This document shows, in pieces, positions 56,322 through 64,000 of a stretch of DNA of 64,000 nt. The position numbers and the translations under genes were made by a program. Under the pieces are notes generated by a model, which was not told the DNA's origin, did no database searches, and saw only the letters and a program-made list of their open reading frames with translations. Positions within the stretch are counted from its first letter, which is position 1. Each line of letters begins with the position of its first letter. Origin of the DNA: a bacterium (lineage in GTDB: Bacteria; Hinthialibacterota; Hinthialibacteria; H5-UNCL2); the NCBI GenBank assembly GCA_015075175.1, contig JABTUV010000014.1, positions 42,608 through 106,607 of the forward strand, given 5' to 3'.

Positions 56322-56972
56322 TCATTTCGACCGACGTAAACTGTCATTTCGACCGAAGGGAGAAATCTTCCCCACCGTTAGCGCGGGTCGAGTCCGAGGC
56401 GAAAGATTTCTCCCTTCGGTCGAAATGACAGCTGCGCCGTCAGCGCGGGTCGAGTCCGAGGCGAAAGATTTCTCCCTTCGGTCGAAATGACAGCTGCGCC
56501 GTTAGCGCGGGTCGAGTCCGAGGCGAAAGATTTCTCCCTTCGGTCGAAATGACAGCTGCGCCGTCAGCGCGGGTCGAGTCCGAGGCGAAAGATTTCCTTC
56601 TCGGTCGAAATGACAGCGCCGTCAGCGCGGGTCGAGTCCGAGGTAGAAAGATTTCTCCTGGTCGAAATGACAGCTGCGCCGTCAGCGCGGGTCGAGTCCG
56701 AGAGGAAGATTTCCTTCGGTCGAAATGACAGCTGCGCCGTCAGCGCGGGTCGAGTCCGAGGCGAAAGATTTCTCTTGGTCGAAATGACAGCCGCGCCGTC
56801 AGCGCGGGTCGAGTCCGAGGAAAAATTTTCCCTCGGTCAAATGATAACGCGCGCCGTCAGCGTGGCCGAGTCCGAGGCGAAAGATTTCTCCCTTCTGGTC
56901 GAAATGACAGCTGCGCCGTCAGCGCGGGTCGAGTCCGAGGCGAAAGATTTCTCCCTTCGGTCGAAATGACAG
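56322..56972. repeat. Family A long array with a 62-bp period
   Basis: An inverted start (56322-56365), then about nine tandem units of roughly 60 bp: GAAAGATTTCTCCCTTCGGT with CGAAATGACAGCTGCGCCGT and AGCGCGGGTCGAGTCCGAGG. Central units lost short segments (56595-56830) while both ends are near identical. The reading frames through it are artefacts. It fills the gap between the cupin and MOSC genes and ends at the MOSC stop. Confidence 0.9.
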
Positions 56973-57008
56973 CTGCGTTGCTGGGCGTAAAAACTCCATC
57001 TGCACCCC

Positions 57009-57514
57009 TCAGGGGAGCCGGCGAAGTTTGCCGAGGAAGGAGAGCAACTGCGCCAGCCAGGCGGGCGCTCGAGCACAATGGGTCGCCGGGAGAATCCAGC
57101 CGGGGCGAGCACGCGCGCCTTCCAGCCGGAACGGCCCAGAATGGCCTCGGGCAGGCGCATATCGATCACCTTGAGTTGATTGCAGGGTACCCGGGGCCGG
57201 CTGATCTCCAAGAGGACCGATTCGCCGATCCAGAGGCGATGGCCGGGGGCAAGGGCAAAAAAGTCGATGCCCTCGGTAGTAATATTCTCGGCGAAGGCGC
57301 CGGGATAGACGCGCATGCCCTCGGACTCCAATTGGCGATAGGTCTCGACGTCGTAGAGGCAGACGGCCTGGTCGGGGCCGCCGTGGACGTTGGTGTGGCG
57401 GATTTTGTCCCCACGCACGCCGTCGTGCTCGACATAGATGCGCTCGACAGGCGGACGGGGCACGCCGCCGACGGGACTGGCCTGCACGCTCACCACGCGC
57501 GCGGATAACGCCAT
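57009..57514 (-). CDS. MOSC domain protein (frame breaks near the C-terminus)
   Basis: About 169 residues when rebuilt. ATG at 57514 with GGAGAT ten bases upstream. MOSC features: VVSVQASPVGGVPR, HVHGGPDQAVCLYD-like (TNVHGGPDQAVCLYD), GAFAENITTEGIDFFAL, ISRPRVPCNQL with the conserved Cys, and LGRSGWKARVL. MOSC proteins transfer sulfur or bind molybdenum cofactor. Between 57125 and 57050 four one-base losses in C/G runs are needed to read RVLAPGWILPGDPIVLERPP and WLAQLLSFLGKLRRLP. The stop at 57009 is then reached in frame. Confidence 0.8.
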
Positions 57515-57543
57515 CACGTTGCAGATCTCCTCGGCTGGCGCCA

Positions 57544-57616
57544 GGGACGGGCACCAATTTTCCAGCCACAGTGCGGATGAATGCGGGCCGGCCGCCGGAA
57601 AATTGGTGACTGTCCC
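57544..57616. repeat. Repeat family G, copy 5
   Basis: Left arm GGGACGGGCACCAATTTTCC, right arm GGAAAATTGGTGACTGTCCC, centre with CGGGCCGGCCGCC. Lies between the MOSC start and the murB stop on the same strand, so it is likely transcribed within an operon. Confidence 0.9.
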
Positions 57617-57623
57617 TCGTCCC

Positions 57624-58598
57624 CTACGGGTGATGCATGCGCTCCTGGCAAAGATAGATGACTTCGGCTTCCAAGTCGATGCCAAAGCGGTCGCGCACGC
57701 GGCGGGAGAGTTCGCCCGTGAGGGCCAGCACGTCGCGGGCGGTCGCCCGGCCGCGGTTGACCAGAATATTGGCGTGCTTCTCGTACATGGCGGCGTCGCC
57801 GACGGCGAGCTGTTTGCCGCCGACCTGCTCGAGGAAATAGCCGGCCGCCTGGCGGCGCGGAGCGGAGCTGACGGGCAGAACGTTCTTGAAGTAGCTGCCG
57901 GCGGTGCGCACCTGGGGGGGCGGATGCTTTTCGGCGCGCAGGCGCAGCGTCTCCTCGAGGGCCGCCAGACCCGCCGCGGCGTCACCGCGCTGCAGTTGCA
58001 GGGTGGCGGCCAGGACGATCTCGCCGGTCGCCTTCAAGCCGCTGGCGCGATAGGCAAAGCCCATCGCCTGGCGCGGGCGCTCCTCGATCTGTCCGGCGCG
58101 ATTGACCAGCCGCACCGAGAGGGTGCGATCGCCGATGGCCTGCCCGAAGGCGCCGGCGTTGCCGTAGACGGCGCCGCCGACGGTCCCCGGAATGCCGGCG
58201 CCGAACTCGAGGCCCAACAGGCCGGCGCGGGTGCACGTCACGACCAGCTCGTGCCAGTTGGCGCCGCCGGCGGCGGTCACGATCGTCCCTTCGATGCGCG
58301 GGGGAAAGGCGTAACGATTGACGATGACGATCCCCTCCAGGCCCTCGTCGGCGACCAGCACGTTGCTGCCCTCACCCAGGAGGAAGTAAGGCAGCTTATG
58401 GGCCAGGATGTCGCGGTAGATGTCCAGCAGGTCGCTTTCGCTCTCGGCGACGAAGAGCAGGCGGGCGGGGCCGCCGATGGCCAGGCGCGTGAAACCGGAG
58501 AGGGGGGCATCGCAGACGAGGCGGTCGCCCCACTTTCCGCGCAGGGCGGAGAGCGTCTCCGGCGCCAGCCGGCAGGTCTGCGGGGACAGGGGACTCAT
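57624..58598 (-). CDS. murB: UDP-N-acetylenolpyruvoylglucosamine reductase
   Basis: 324 residues. A flavoenzyme that reduces UDP-GlcNAc-enolpyruvate to UDP-MurNAc in peptidoglycan synthesis. Motifs: TRLAIGGPARLLFVAES, FLLGEGSNVLVADEGLEG, LEFGAGIPGTVGGAVYGNAGAFG (FAD-binding), and the catalytic Ser in TAGSYFKNVLP, with EVIYLCQERM near the end. It lacks the long Tyr loop of the enteric type I enzyme. The arrangement with MOSC downstream is unusual for mur clusters. Intact, with no repeat insertion. Confidence 0.96.
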   Translation of the reverse strand: MSPLSPQTCRLAPETLSALRGKWGDRLVCDAPLSGFTRLAIGGPARLLFVAESESDLLDIYRDILAHKLPYFLLGEGSNVLVADEGLEGIVIVNRYAFPPRIEGTIVTAAGGANWHELVVTCTRAGLLGLEFGAGIPGTVGGAVYGNAGAFGQAIGDRTLSVRLVNRAGQIEERPRQAMGFAYRASGLKATGEIVLAATLQLQRGDAAAGLAALEETLRLRAEKHPPPQVRTAGSYFKNVLPVSSAPRRQAAGYFLEQVGGKQLAVGDAAMYEKHANILVNRGRATARDVLALTGELSRRVRDRFGIDLEAEVIYLCQERMHHP

Positions 58599-58675
58599 GG
58601 GTCGCGGTTTTCTCCCGCGTCAGCAAACCGCAAACCGCGCGTTTTGGCAACTGGATTTCTCGGCAGGCGGACGTA

Positions 58676-58850
58676 ACGGCGACATCCTGTCGCCGGTCTC
58701 GGGGACGTCCCGTCCCCGACGGTGCGCACGCATGTCGGCAAGATGCCGATACGACCGGCGACAAGATGTCGCCGTTACGGGGTGAGGCGCGCATGCGTCG
58801 GCAGGATGCCGATAGGACCGGCGACAAGATGTCGCCGTTACGATTGAGTC
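58676..58850. repeat. Repeat family H: GGCGACA/TGTCGCC palindromes
   Basis: Three copies of GGCGACATCCTGTCGCC-type palindromes (also GGCGACAAGATGTCGCCG) joined by GTCGGCAAGATGCCGATA steps. The largest inverted pair starts ACGTAACGGCGACATC and ends GATGTCGCCGTTACG. It fills the divergent gap between murB and the epimerase. A single copy is at 60046-60076. Confidence 0.85.
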
Positions 58851-58927
58851 TCATCTGCCAATTGCGGCCTTGACTTGCCTGCCTTCATCTCCGAACATGC
58901 GCTTTTCCCACAAAGAGAGAAGGAGAC

Positions 58928-60043
58928 ATGGGCAAGAACATACTGATAACCGGCGGGGCGGGTTTCGTAGGCAGTTTCCTGGCGGAGGAGCTGTTGCGGC
59001 GCGGCCACGCCGTCCGCATCTTCGACAACCTGGAGCCACAGGTTCATCCCAAGGGCCTGCCCGACTATCTGCCTGCGGACGCCGAGTTCACCAAGGGCGA
59101 CGTGCGCGACTACGACTGCCTGGGCCGCGCGCTTGCCGGCGTCGAGGTCGTCTTTCATCTCGCCGCCATGGTCGGCATGGGACAATCTCAGTATAAGATC
59201 AAGCATTACGTGGACGTGAATACCGGCGGCACGGCCAACCTTTTGGACCTGCTGGTTAACCGCCGGGACAAGCTGGCCGTCAAGAAGCTGATCGTGGCCT
59301 CCAGCATGAGCAGTTACGGCGAGGGGCTGTATCGCAGCGCCTCGGGCCGGTTGATACAACCTCCGCTGCGTACGGAGCCGGGGCCGGGGCGTTGGGAACC
59401 GACCGACCCGGAGAGCGGGCAGCCCCTGACGGCCGTGCCGACCCCGGAGAGCACGCCCTTTTCCGCCGGCGCCATCTACGCGCTTACCAAGGCCGAGCAG
59501 GAGCGCATGGTGATGTCCATCGGCCGGACGTATGAGATTCCCGTGGTGGGCATGCGCTTCTTTAATATTTACGGGCCGCGCCAGAGCCTCTCCAATCCGT
59601 ACACGGGGGTGGTAGCCATCTTCCTCTCCATGATTAAGAACGGCAAGCCGCCGGTGATCTTCGAGGACGGGTTGCAGACGCGGGACTTCATCTCGGTCCA
59701 CGACGTGGTTGCCGCGTTGGTAGCCGTGATGGGAAGCCGGAAGGCGGACTACCAGGTGTTCAACGTGGGGACGGGGCGGCCGCGGACGGTTCTTTCCGTC
59801 GCCGAGGTGCTGGCGCGGGTGTATGGCGCGGAGCTGGAGCCTCAGGTAACCGAGCAGTTCCGCAAGGGCGACGTGCGGCATTGCTACGCGGACATTTCGC
59901 GTCTCACTGAGGCGACCGGCTGGGAGCCGAAGGTGGCCTTCGAGGACGGCATGAGGGAGCTCGTCGACTGGAGTCGCACCGCCACGGCGATTGATTCGTT
60001 CGACAAGTACCGCAAGGAGCTGGTCGCCCACGGGCTGATTTGA
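58928..60043 (+). CDS. NAD-dependent epimerase/dehydratase (extended SDR)
   Basis: 371 residues. NAD(P)-binding TGGAGFVGSF with a dinucleotide acidic residue in FDN, a FHLAAMVGMG segment, SSMSSYGEG and the YALTK active-site Tyr-x-x-x-Lys, then MRFFNIYGPRQ and DFISVHDV. This is the layout of GalE/RmlB/dTDP-glucose-4,6-dehydratase-type sugar-nucleotide enzymes. The insert PGRWEPTDPESGQPL (about 155-175) is longer than in GalE. The exact substrate cannot be set. ATG at 58928 with AGAAGGAG just upstream. It may feed the envelope glycosyltransferases. Confidence 0.92.
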   Translation: MGKNILITGGAGFVGSFLAEELLRRGHAVRIFDNLEPQVHPKGLPDYLPADAEFTKGDVRDYDCLGRALAGVEVVFHLAAMVGMGQSQYKIKHYVDVNTGGTANLLDLLVNRRDKLAVKKLIVASSMSSYGEGLYRSASGRLIQPPLRTEPGPGRWEPTDPESGQPLTAVPTPESTPFSAGAIYALTKAEQERMVMSIGRTYEIPVVGMRFFNIYGPRQSLSNPYTGVVAIFLSMIKNGKPPVIFEDGLQTRDFISVHDVVAALVAVMGSRKADYQVFNVGTGRPRTVLSVAEVLARVYGAELEPQVTEQFRKGDVRHCYADISRLTEATGWEPKVAFEDGMRELVDWSRTATAIDSFDKYRKELVAHGLI

Positions 60044-60045
60044 TC

Positions 60046-60076
60046 GTAGCGGCGACATCTTGTCGCCGGTGTCGGC
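60046..60076. repeat. Single family H palindrome
   Basis: GCGGCGACATCTTGTCGCCG, six bases after the epimerase stop, could act as a weak hairpin at the 3' end of that mRNA; no T run follows. Confidence 0.6.
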
Positions 60077-60168
60077 GACCTCGCGGGCGCCGGACATTGC
60101 TCTTTGTATCCCCCCGGTTTCGCGGTAGAATGGCTCCAGCATCCATTGTTCTCAAAGGAGTCGCGTTC

Positions 60169-60810
60169 ATGCTGCGTCCATTTTTCTCCATCGTTGTGGC
60201 GGTCGTTTTGGCCGGCGCCGCCTGGGGGCAGAATGATCCCATCACCCCGAAGAAAAAAATGCAGCTCTTCAACGGCCAGGACCTTTCCGGCTGGCAGATG
60301 TGCCTGCCGGGCAGCGACGTGGACCCCGGAACGGTGTGGCGCGTCGCCGACGGCGTCATCTCCTGCAGCGGCACGCCGTTCGGTTACATCCGCACGCGCA
60401 ACGCCTACACCAACTATCGCTTGCACGTGGAGTGGCGCTGGTCGGGCAAGCCCGGCAACTCGGGGGTATTGCTGCATATCTCCGGGCCGGACAGGGTCTG
60501 GCCCAAGTGCATCGAGGGGCAGCTGATGTCCGGCAATGCGGGCGACTTCTATTCCATCGGGGGGACGACCATGAAGGAACGGCCCGAGGGCGGCCGGCAC
60601 ATTCCCAAGAAGAAGGAGAGCAGCGAGAAGCCCGTGGGCGACTGGAACAGCTATGACATCACCTGCGCCAGCGACACGATCACGCTGGTCGTCAACGGCG
60701 TGGAGCAGAACCGGGCGACGGCGACGAGCGTGTCGGCGGGCATGATCGGGCTGCAGAGCGAGGGCGCGCCGATCCAGTTTCGCAACGTGTATCTCGAGCC
60801 ACTGCGTTAG
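60169..60810 (+). CDS. Secreted DUF1080 (3-keto-disaccharide hydrolase-like) protein
   Basis: 213 residues from the ATG at 60169 (AAAGGAG nine bases upstream). Signal peptide MLRPFFSIVVAVVLAGAAWG, then QLFNGQDLSGWQM, the DUF1080 start, VWRVADGVISCSGTP, YRLHVEWRWSGKPGNSGVLLHI, NSYDITCASDTITLVVNGV, and IGLQSEGAPIQFRNVYLEPL. Concanavalin-like beta-sandwich; in several lineages the family is assigned to 3-keto-disaccharide hydrolysis, while in others the role is open. DUF1080 expansions are typical of Planctomycetes/Verrucomicrobia-like genomes. Confidence 0.92.
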   Translation: MLRPFFSIVVAVVLAGAAWGQNDPITPKKKMQLFNGQDLSGWQMCLPGSDVDPGTVWRVADGVISCSGTPFGYIRTRNAYTNYRLHVEWRWSGKPGNSGVLLHISGPDRVWPKCIEGQLMSGNAGDFYSIGGTTMKERPEGGRHIPKKKESSEKPVGDWNSYDITCASDTITLVVNGVEQNRATATSVSAGMIGLQSEGAPIQFRNVYLEPLR

Positions 60811-60855
60811 CCCCTGCGATTCCGATTCGTAATCGTACTCGTCGCGTGTGGAGAA

Positions 60856-60882
60856 GACAAACTGAAGTTTGTACTCCCGGGA
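60856..60882. repeat. Family E copy at the BatA-like gene start
   Basis: GACAAACTGAAGTTTGTACT in the region just before the next start codon; its end runs into the likely ribosome site (GAAGCAGGGC). A GATTCCGATTCGTAATCGTA palindrome lies at 60819. Confidence 0.75.
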
Positions 60883-60890
60883 AGCAGGGC

Positions 60891-62648
60891 ATGATCTTCC
60901 ACCATCCGTGGGGCCTTTTGGCGCTGTTGTCGCTGCCGGTCATCGTGGGGCTGCACTTCTTCCGCAGCCGCAAGGAGGTGCGGCGGGTCGGGGGCCTCTA
61001 CCTGTGGGAGTTCGCGCGGCAGCGACCACCGGTTGGGGCGCGCTGGGACCGGCTGATCCGCAGCGCGTCGCTTCTCTTTCAGCTCCTGGCGGCGACGGTC
61101 GCCTCGCTGCTTTTAGCGGGCCTGGACCTGCCGCGCGAGGGCGAGAGCCGGCATTTCGCGGTCGTCGTCGACGATTCGCTCTCCATGTCGGCGGGAGTGG
61201 CGGAGACATCCGCCGAGCGCGCGAGAAAGGCGCTTTTGGGTTGGGCGGAGGAGAAGGATCGTTTCACGCTGATCGCCGCGGGAGCGCGGCCGCGGCTCCT
61301 CTGCGAGCCCTTCAGCCGCCGCGCCGAGCTGGCCGCCGCCCTGGAGACCTGGCGTCCACTCGCGCCCACTGCCGACTTCGCCGCCGCCTCCGCGCTGGCC
61401 GGCAAGTTCCTCGTCGGCGATGAAAAGACGCTCTGCGTGACCGACCACGTCGCCGCCGCGACCGCCTGGCAGTCCGTGCTCGAGCTGTGGGGCGTCGGAC
61501 AATCGCTGGGCAACAACGCCATCGTGTTCGCCGACCGTGTGCGCATCGGGCCGCGACGCGACCGCATCCTGGCGCGCATTACGCGCTTCGCCGACAACGA
61601 CGCGACCGTGGAATTGACCGCCCTGGCCGGCGGACAGCCCTTTCATCGCGAGAACCTCACCCTTTTGCCGGACCGGGCCGCGGCGCTGGCGTTCGAGACC
61701 GGCGCCGTGGACGTACCCATCGAGTTGCGCCTGCCGGAGGACCCGCTGGTGGACGATCATGTCGTGGTTTTGGCGCCGGTCGAGCCCAAGCCGGTGCGTG
61801 TCGCCTGCCTGGGGCCGGCGCGGTTCCGCGAGTATGCGCGCCGCGCCACGCTGGCCGTGCGCGACACGTTCTTCCTTGAGGACGCCGGCGAAGCCGACCT
61901 GGTGTTCATCGCCGGCGCGACCGAGGCGCCGCGGGCGCGGCACGTCTGCCGGCTGCCGGCATCCGCCTCCGGTTTGCCGCTCGCCCTGGCGCAGGGCAAG
62001 GACCTATTCGTCGATCACGGCGACCGCCGCGTCTCCGATCTCCCGCTGGACGGCCTCCTTTGGGCCTGGTTCCCCGGCCTGTCGCCCGCCCCCGGCCGTC
62101 GCCTCATCGAGCACGCCACGCAACCGCTGCTGGTCGCCGCTCAGCCTGCCCCACGCCGCGTCAATTACGACCTCTATCTCGCCTGGGAGCGAACCAACCT
62201 CTTCCGTCATACCGCCTGGCCCGTACTGGTACAGGCCATGATCGAGCACTGCCGCGAGGACCTGCCCGGTATGGATCGCAGCAACTATCGCGTGGGCGAA
62301 ACCGTGAGAGTCAACCTGGACGAGGAGAGCGACGGCGGGTGGACGCTCCTCTGCAACGGCGTGGAGGTGCGACGCTACGAGACGGCGCCGGACATGCTGT
62401 CCGAGCTACCGCCGGGACTCTACCAGCTGTCGCGCGGGGGAACCATGCGGGCGCAGTTCGCGGTCAACCTGTTTGCGAGCGGCGAGTCGGACCTGCGCCC
62501 GCTGGAGAGCCGCGCCGCCGATACCCGCGCACTGGTTCCCTCCGTCGTGCGCGAGACGGAAACCCATCGCCGCCTGTTTTTCGCGCTGACGGCGCTGTTG
62601 ATCCTGTTTGCGGGTTCGGGATGGGCGTGCCAGGATCGGGCGCGTTGA
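60891..62648 (+). CDS. BatA/aerotolerance-type membrane protein with VWA-like domain
   Basis: 585 residues from the ATG at 60891 (MIFHHPWGLLALLSLP); in-frame extensions read through a family E repeat. Two N-terminal helices with LHFFRSRKEVRRVG are the BatA N-terminal region. A VWA-like domain follows (about 80-260) with a partial metal-site motif VVDDSLSMSAG (DxSxS). A beta-rich middle and a last C-terminal helix (LFFALTALLILFAGSGWA) complete it. It probably acts with the next gene in an envelope complex of the VWA/Bat type, often associated with MoxR ATPases and stress tolerance. No MoxR gene is in the window. Confidence 0.82.
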   Translation: MIFHHPWGLLALLSLPVIVGLHFFRSRKEVRRVGGLYLWEFARQRPPVGARWDRLIRSASLLFQLLAATVASLLLAGLDLPREGESRHFAVVVDDSLSMSAGVAETSAERARKALLGWAEEKDRFTLIAAGARPRLLCEPFSRRAELAAALETWRPLAPTADFAAASALAGKFLVGDEKTLCVTDHVAAATAWQSVLELWGVGQSLGNNAIVFADRVRIGPRRDRILARITRFADNDATVELTALAGGQPFHRENLTLLPDRAAALAFETGAVDVPIELRLPEDPLVDDHVVVLAPVEPKPVRVACLGPARFREYARRATLAVRDTFFLEDAGEADLVFIAGATEAPRARHVCRLPASASGLPLALAQGKDLFVDHGDRRVSDLPLDGLLWAWFPGLSPAPGRRLIEHATQPLLVAAQPAPRRVNYDLYLAWERTNLFRHTAWPVLVQAMIEHCREDLPGMDRSNYRVGETVRVNLDEESDGGWTLLCNGVEVRRYETAPDMLSELPPGLYQLSRGGTMRAQFAVNLFASGESDLRPLESRAADTRALVPSVVRETETHRRLFFALTALLILFAGSGWACQDRAR

Positions 62649-62659
62649 GTGCACGATTG

Positions 62660-62766
62660 CGATTACGAATCGTAATCGTGCTCGTACACGAGGACGATTA
62701 TGATTAAGAGCAAGAGCAAGATTAAGATTAAGATTAAGAGTAAGATTAAGAGTAAGATTAAGAGAC
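62660..62766. repeat. Family D hexamer tract ahead of the last gene
   Basis: GATTACGAATCGTAATCGTG palindrome, then about 65 bp of AAGATTAAGAGT-type hexamer steps ending within about five bases of the start codon. Same design as at 4.7 and 33.7 kb. Confidence 0.9.
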
Positions 62767-62769
62767 GTG

Positions 62770-64000
62770 ATGGCCCTTCCCGGATATCCCACCATCGACT
62801 ATCCCGAGGCGTTGCTTCTGGGCGCCGTGCTGGTGTGGCTTTACCTGCGGGTGGTCAGGATCAGGAATCTCTGGCGCGGGATGCTTTTGGTCGCGGGGAT
62901 TCTGCTTCTGGCCTATCCCTCGCTGGTGCGATCGACGGAGTCGGTTGATCTCTTTGTATTGGCGGACCGCTCGCGGTCGATCTCGGAGGAAGGTCGCGCC
63001 AAAGAGATGGAGATCATCGATCTGCTGCTGCAGCGGGCGCGGCCGGGCGACCGCGTGGGGATCGTCAGTTTCAATCAGCGGGCCTACCTGGAGCGACCGC
63101 TGTCGGAGGGCGGGGCGCACAGCTCGTTCAACATACCCTATTCCGAGGACGCCTCGGACCTGGACGAGGGGCTGGCGCTGGTGCTGAGCCAGATCGTGCG
63201 CCCCGAGCGGGCGCGCGTGCTCGTCCTCTCCGACGGCCAATACACCGGCCCCGATCCCATGCGACAGGCCCAGATGGCGCGGCAGAACGGCGCGCCCATC
63301 TTCTACCGCGACCTCGTGCGCGCCGAACTCTACAACCTGGCGGTGCGCGACGTGGTCACTCCCGACAAGCTCTTGGCCGGCGAGCCTTTCCGCGTGGTCT
63401 TCAAGGTCCATGCGACGACCGCCACGCGCGGGCGCTACCGGCTGCTGCGCGACGGACACATCGTGGGCCGGCCGGAGAGCCAGGGCTGGCGCGAGCATGA
63501 CTTCTCCGCCGGCGAAAACCAACTGGAGTTCCGGGACGTGGTCGAACAACCCGGCCTTCACGGCTACCGCCTGGAAGTCGAGACGATTCCGCGCGAGCGC
63601 GAGACGCTTCTCTCCGACAACGAGGCGGAACGCTACGTCGAGGTGGTTGGCGAGCGGCCGCTCCTCTTGGTCAATCACACCGGCCGGCCGGATAACGTCT
63701 CGCGCGTGCTCTCGGCGGGGCGCCTGGCCCACCACGTGGTCGCGGTGGAACGCTTTCGCATGTCGATCGAGGAACTGTCGGGATACTCGGGCGTGATTCT
63801 CAACAACGCGCCGGTACTGGGCCTGACCCTCCGGCAACTGGAGGGGCTGCGCGACTTTGTGACCCAGGAGGGCGGCGGCCTCGTGGTGCTGGGCGGGAAT
63901 CGCAGCTTCGCCGCCGGCGGTTACTACAAGTCCGCGCTGGAACCCATCCTGCCGGTTTCGCTGGAGGATCGCCAGCAGTCCAAGAAGGTGAGTACGGCCT
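62770..64000 (+). CDS. VWA-domain membrane protein with glutamine-amidotransferase-like domain, 5' part
   Basis: The first 410 codons; the gene runs past the window end. A start at GTG 62767 or ATG 62770. Two hydrophobic segments (LLLGAVLVWLYLRVV, LLVAGILLLAYP) are followed by a VWA domain with FVLADRSRSISEEG (DxSxS), RPGDRVGIVSFNQ and RVLVLSDGQYTG. It then has a beta-domain and a GATase-1-like start with PLLLVNHTGRPDN, LSGYSGVILNNAP and EGGGLVVLGGNRSFAAGGYYKS. This organisation is frequent in Planctomycetes-like genomes as a partner to BatA-like proteins. Function unknown. Confidence 0.85.
   Translation, partial: MALPGYPTIDYPEALLLGAVLVWLYLRVVRIRNLWRGMLLVAGILLLAYPSLVRSTESVDLFVLADRSRSISEEGRAKEMEIIDLLLQRARPGDRVGIVSFNQRAYLERPLSEGGAHSSFNIPYSEDASDLDEGLALVLSQIVRPERARVLVLSDGQYTGPDPMRQAQMARQNGAPIFYRDLVRAELYNLAVRDVVTPDKLLAGEPFRVVFKVHATTATRGRYRLLRDGHIVGRPESQGWREHDFSAGENQLEFRDVVEQPGLHGYRLEVETIPRERETLLSDNEAERYVEVVGERPLLLVNHTGRPDNVSRVLSAGRLAHHVVAVERFRMSIEELSGYSGVILNNAPVLGLTLRQLEGLRDFVTQEGGGLVVLGGNRSFAAGGYYKSALEPILPVSLEDRQQSKKVSTA

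Noticed and set aside
56378..56400. tRNA T-arm-like word (GGGTCGAGTCC) in the family A array
   Set aside because: No acceptor, anticodon or D-arm pairing around it; it is repeated as part of the array spacer.
56397..56972. CRISPR array
   Set aside because: The spacer between family A units is itself constant, there are no unique spacers, and no cas genes are nearby.

Overview
The window is about 64 kb of high-GC bacterial chromosome (G/C-rich third positions, Shine-Dalgarno sites of AGGAGG type) packed with short dispersed palindromic repeats. The gene content suggests a Gram-negative-type, envelope-rich environmental bacterium: cytochrome bd oxidase, MurB, RecA, GatB and RimO, next to secreted proteins with Thr-Pro linkers, dockerin-like EF-hand segments, CotH kinase, parallel beta-helix proteins, a DUF1080 protein and BatA/VWA/glutamine-amidotransferase-like membrane proteins. 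This mix is typical of Planctomycetes/Verrucomicrobia-like lineages and candidate phyla such as Sumerlaeota or Hydrogenedentota. No rRNA or tRNA is present, so the phylum is inference only.

Layout. 1-3.2 kb: start of an MBOAT acyltransferase, two glycosyltransferases and a pseudopilin-like protein. 3.5-6.3 kb: cydAB with a clear promoter. 6.3-13.9 kb: a truncated CopG-type antitoxin, a proline-rich membrane protein, an HDOD/histidine-kinase/receiver protein coupled to a MerR-FlhG fusion, an ExeA-like ATPase and an SPFH protein. 13.9-16.1 kb: a 2.1-kb array of degenerate palindromic repeats. 16.1-25.8 kb: secreted proteins (DUF5107-like, an arylsulfotransferase/dockerin/FGE fusion, CotH kinase, a C39-like peptidase). 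26.3-35.2 kb: mostly housekeeping (methyltransferase, rimO, URO-D family, cysteine desulfurase, recA, gatB), interrupted by a DNA adenine methylase relic joined to a dead IS5-type element. 35.4-46.9 kb: a DUF4438 protein and two tandem copies of a two-gene beta-helix cassette. 47-53.5 kb: GspF/PilC, a secreted beta-propeller protein, an S55 peptidase and a PGPGW protein. 53.9-64 kb: NYN, TerC, cupin, MOSC, murB, epimerase, DUF1080 and a BatA/VWA pair that runs off the end.

Two themes cut across the window. First, at least eight families of short inverted repeats fill intergenic space, and several run into coding sequence. The clearest case is about 200 bp of repeat units carried in frame inside the TRAM domain of RimO; others touch two signal-peptide regions, an antitoxin C-terminus and a stop codon. 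Second, nine genes carry clustered reading-frame breaks that almost all look like one-base losses in G or C runs. Putting the bases back gives full-length family members, so I treat these as probable sequence errors rather than pseudogenes and annotate the rebuilt genes across the breaks.
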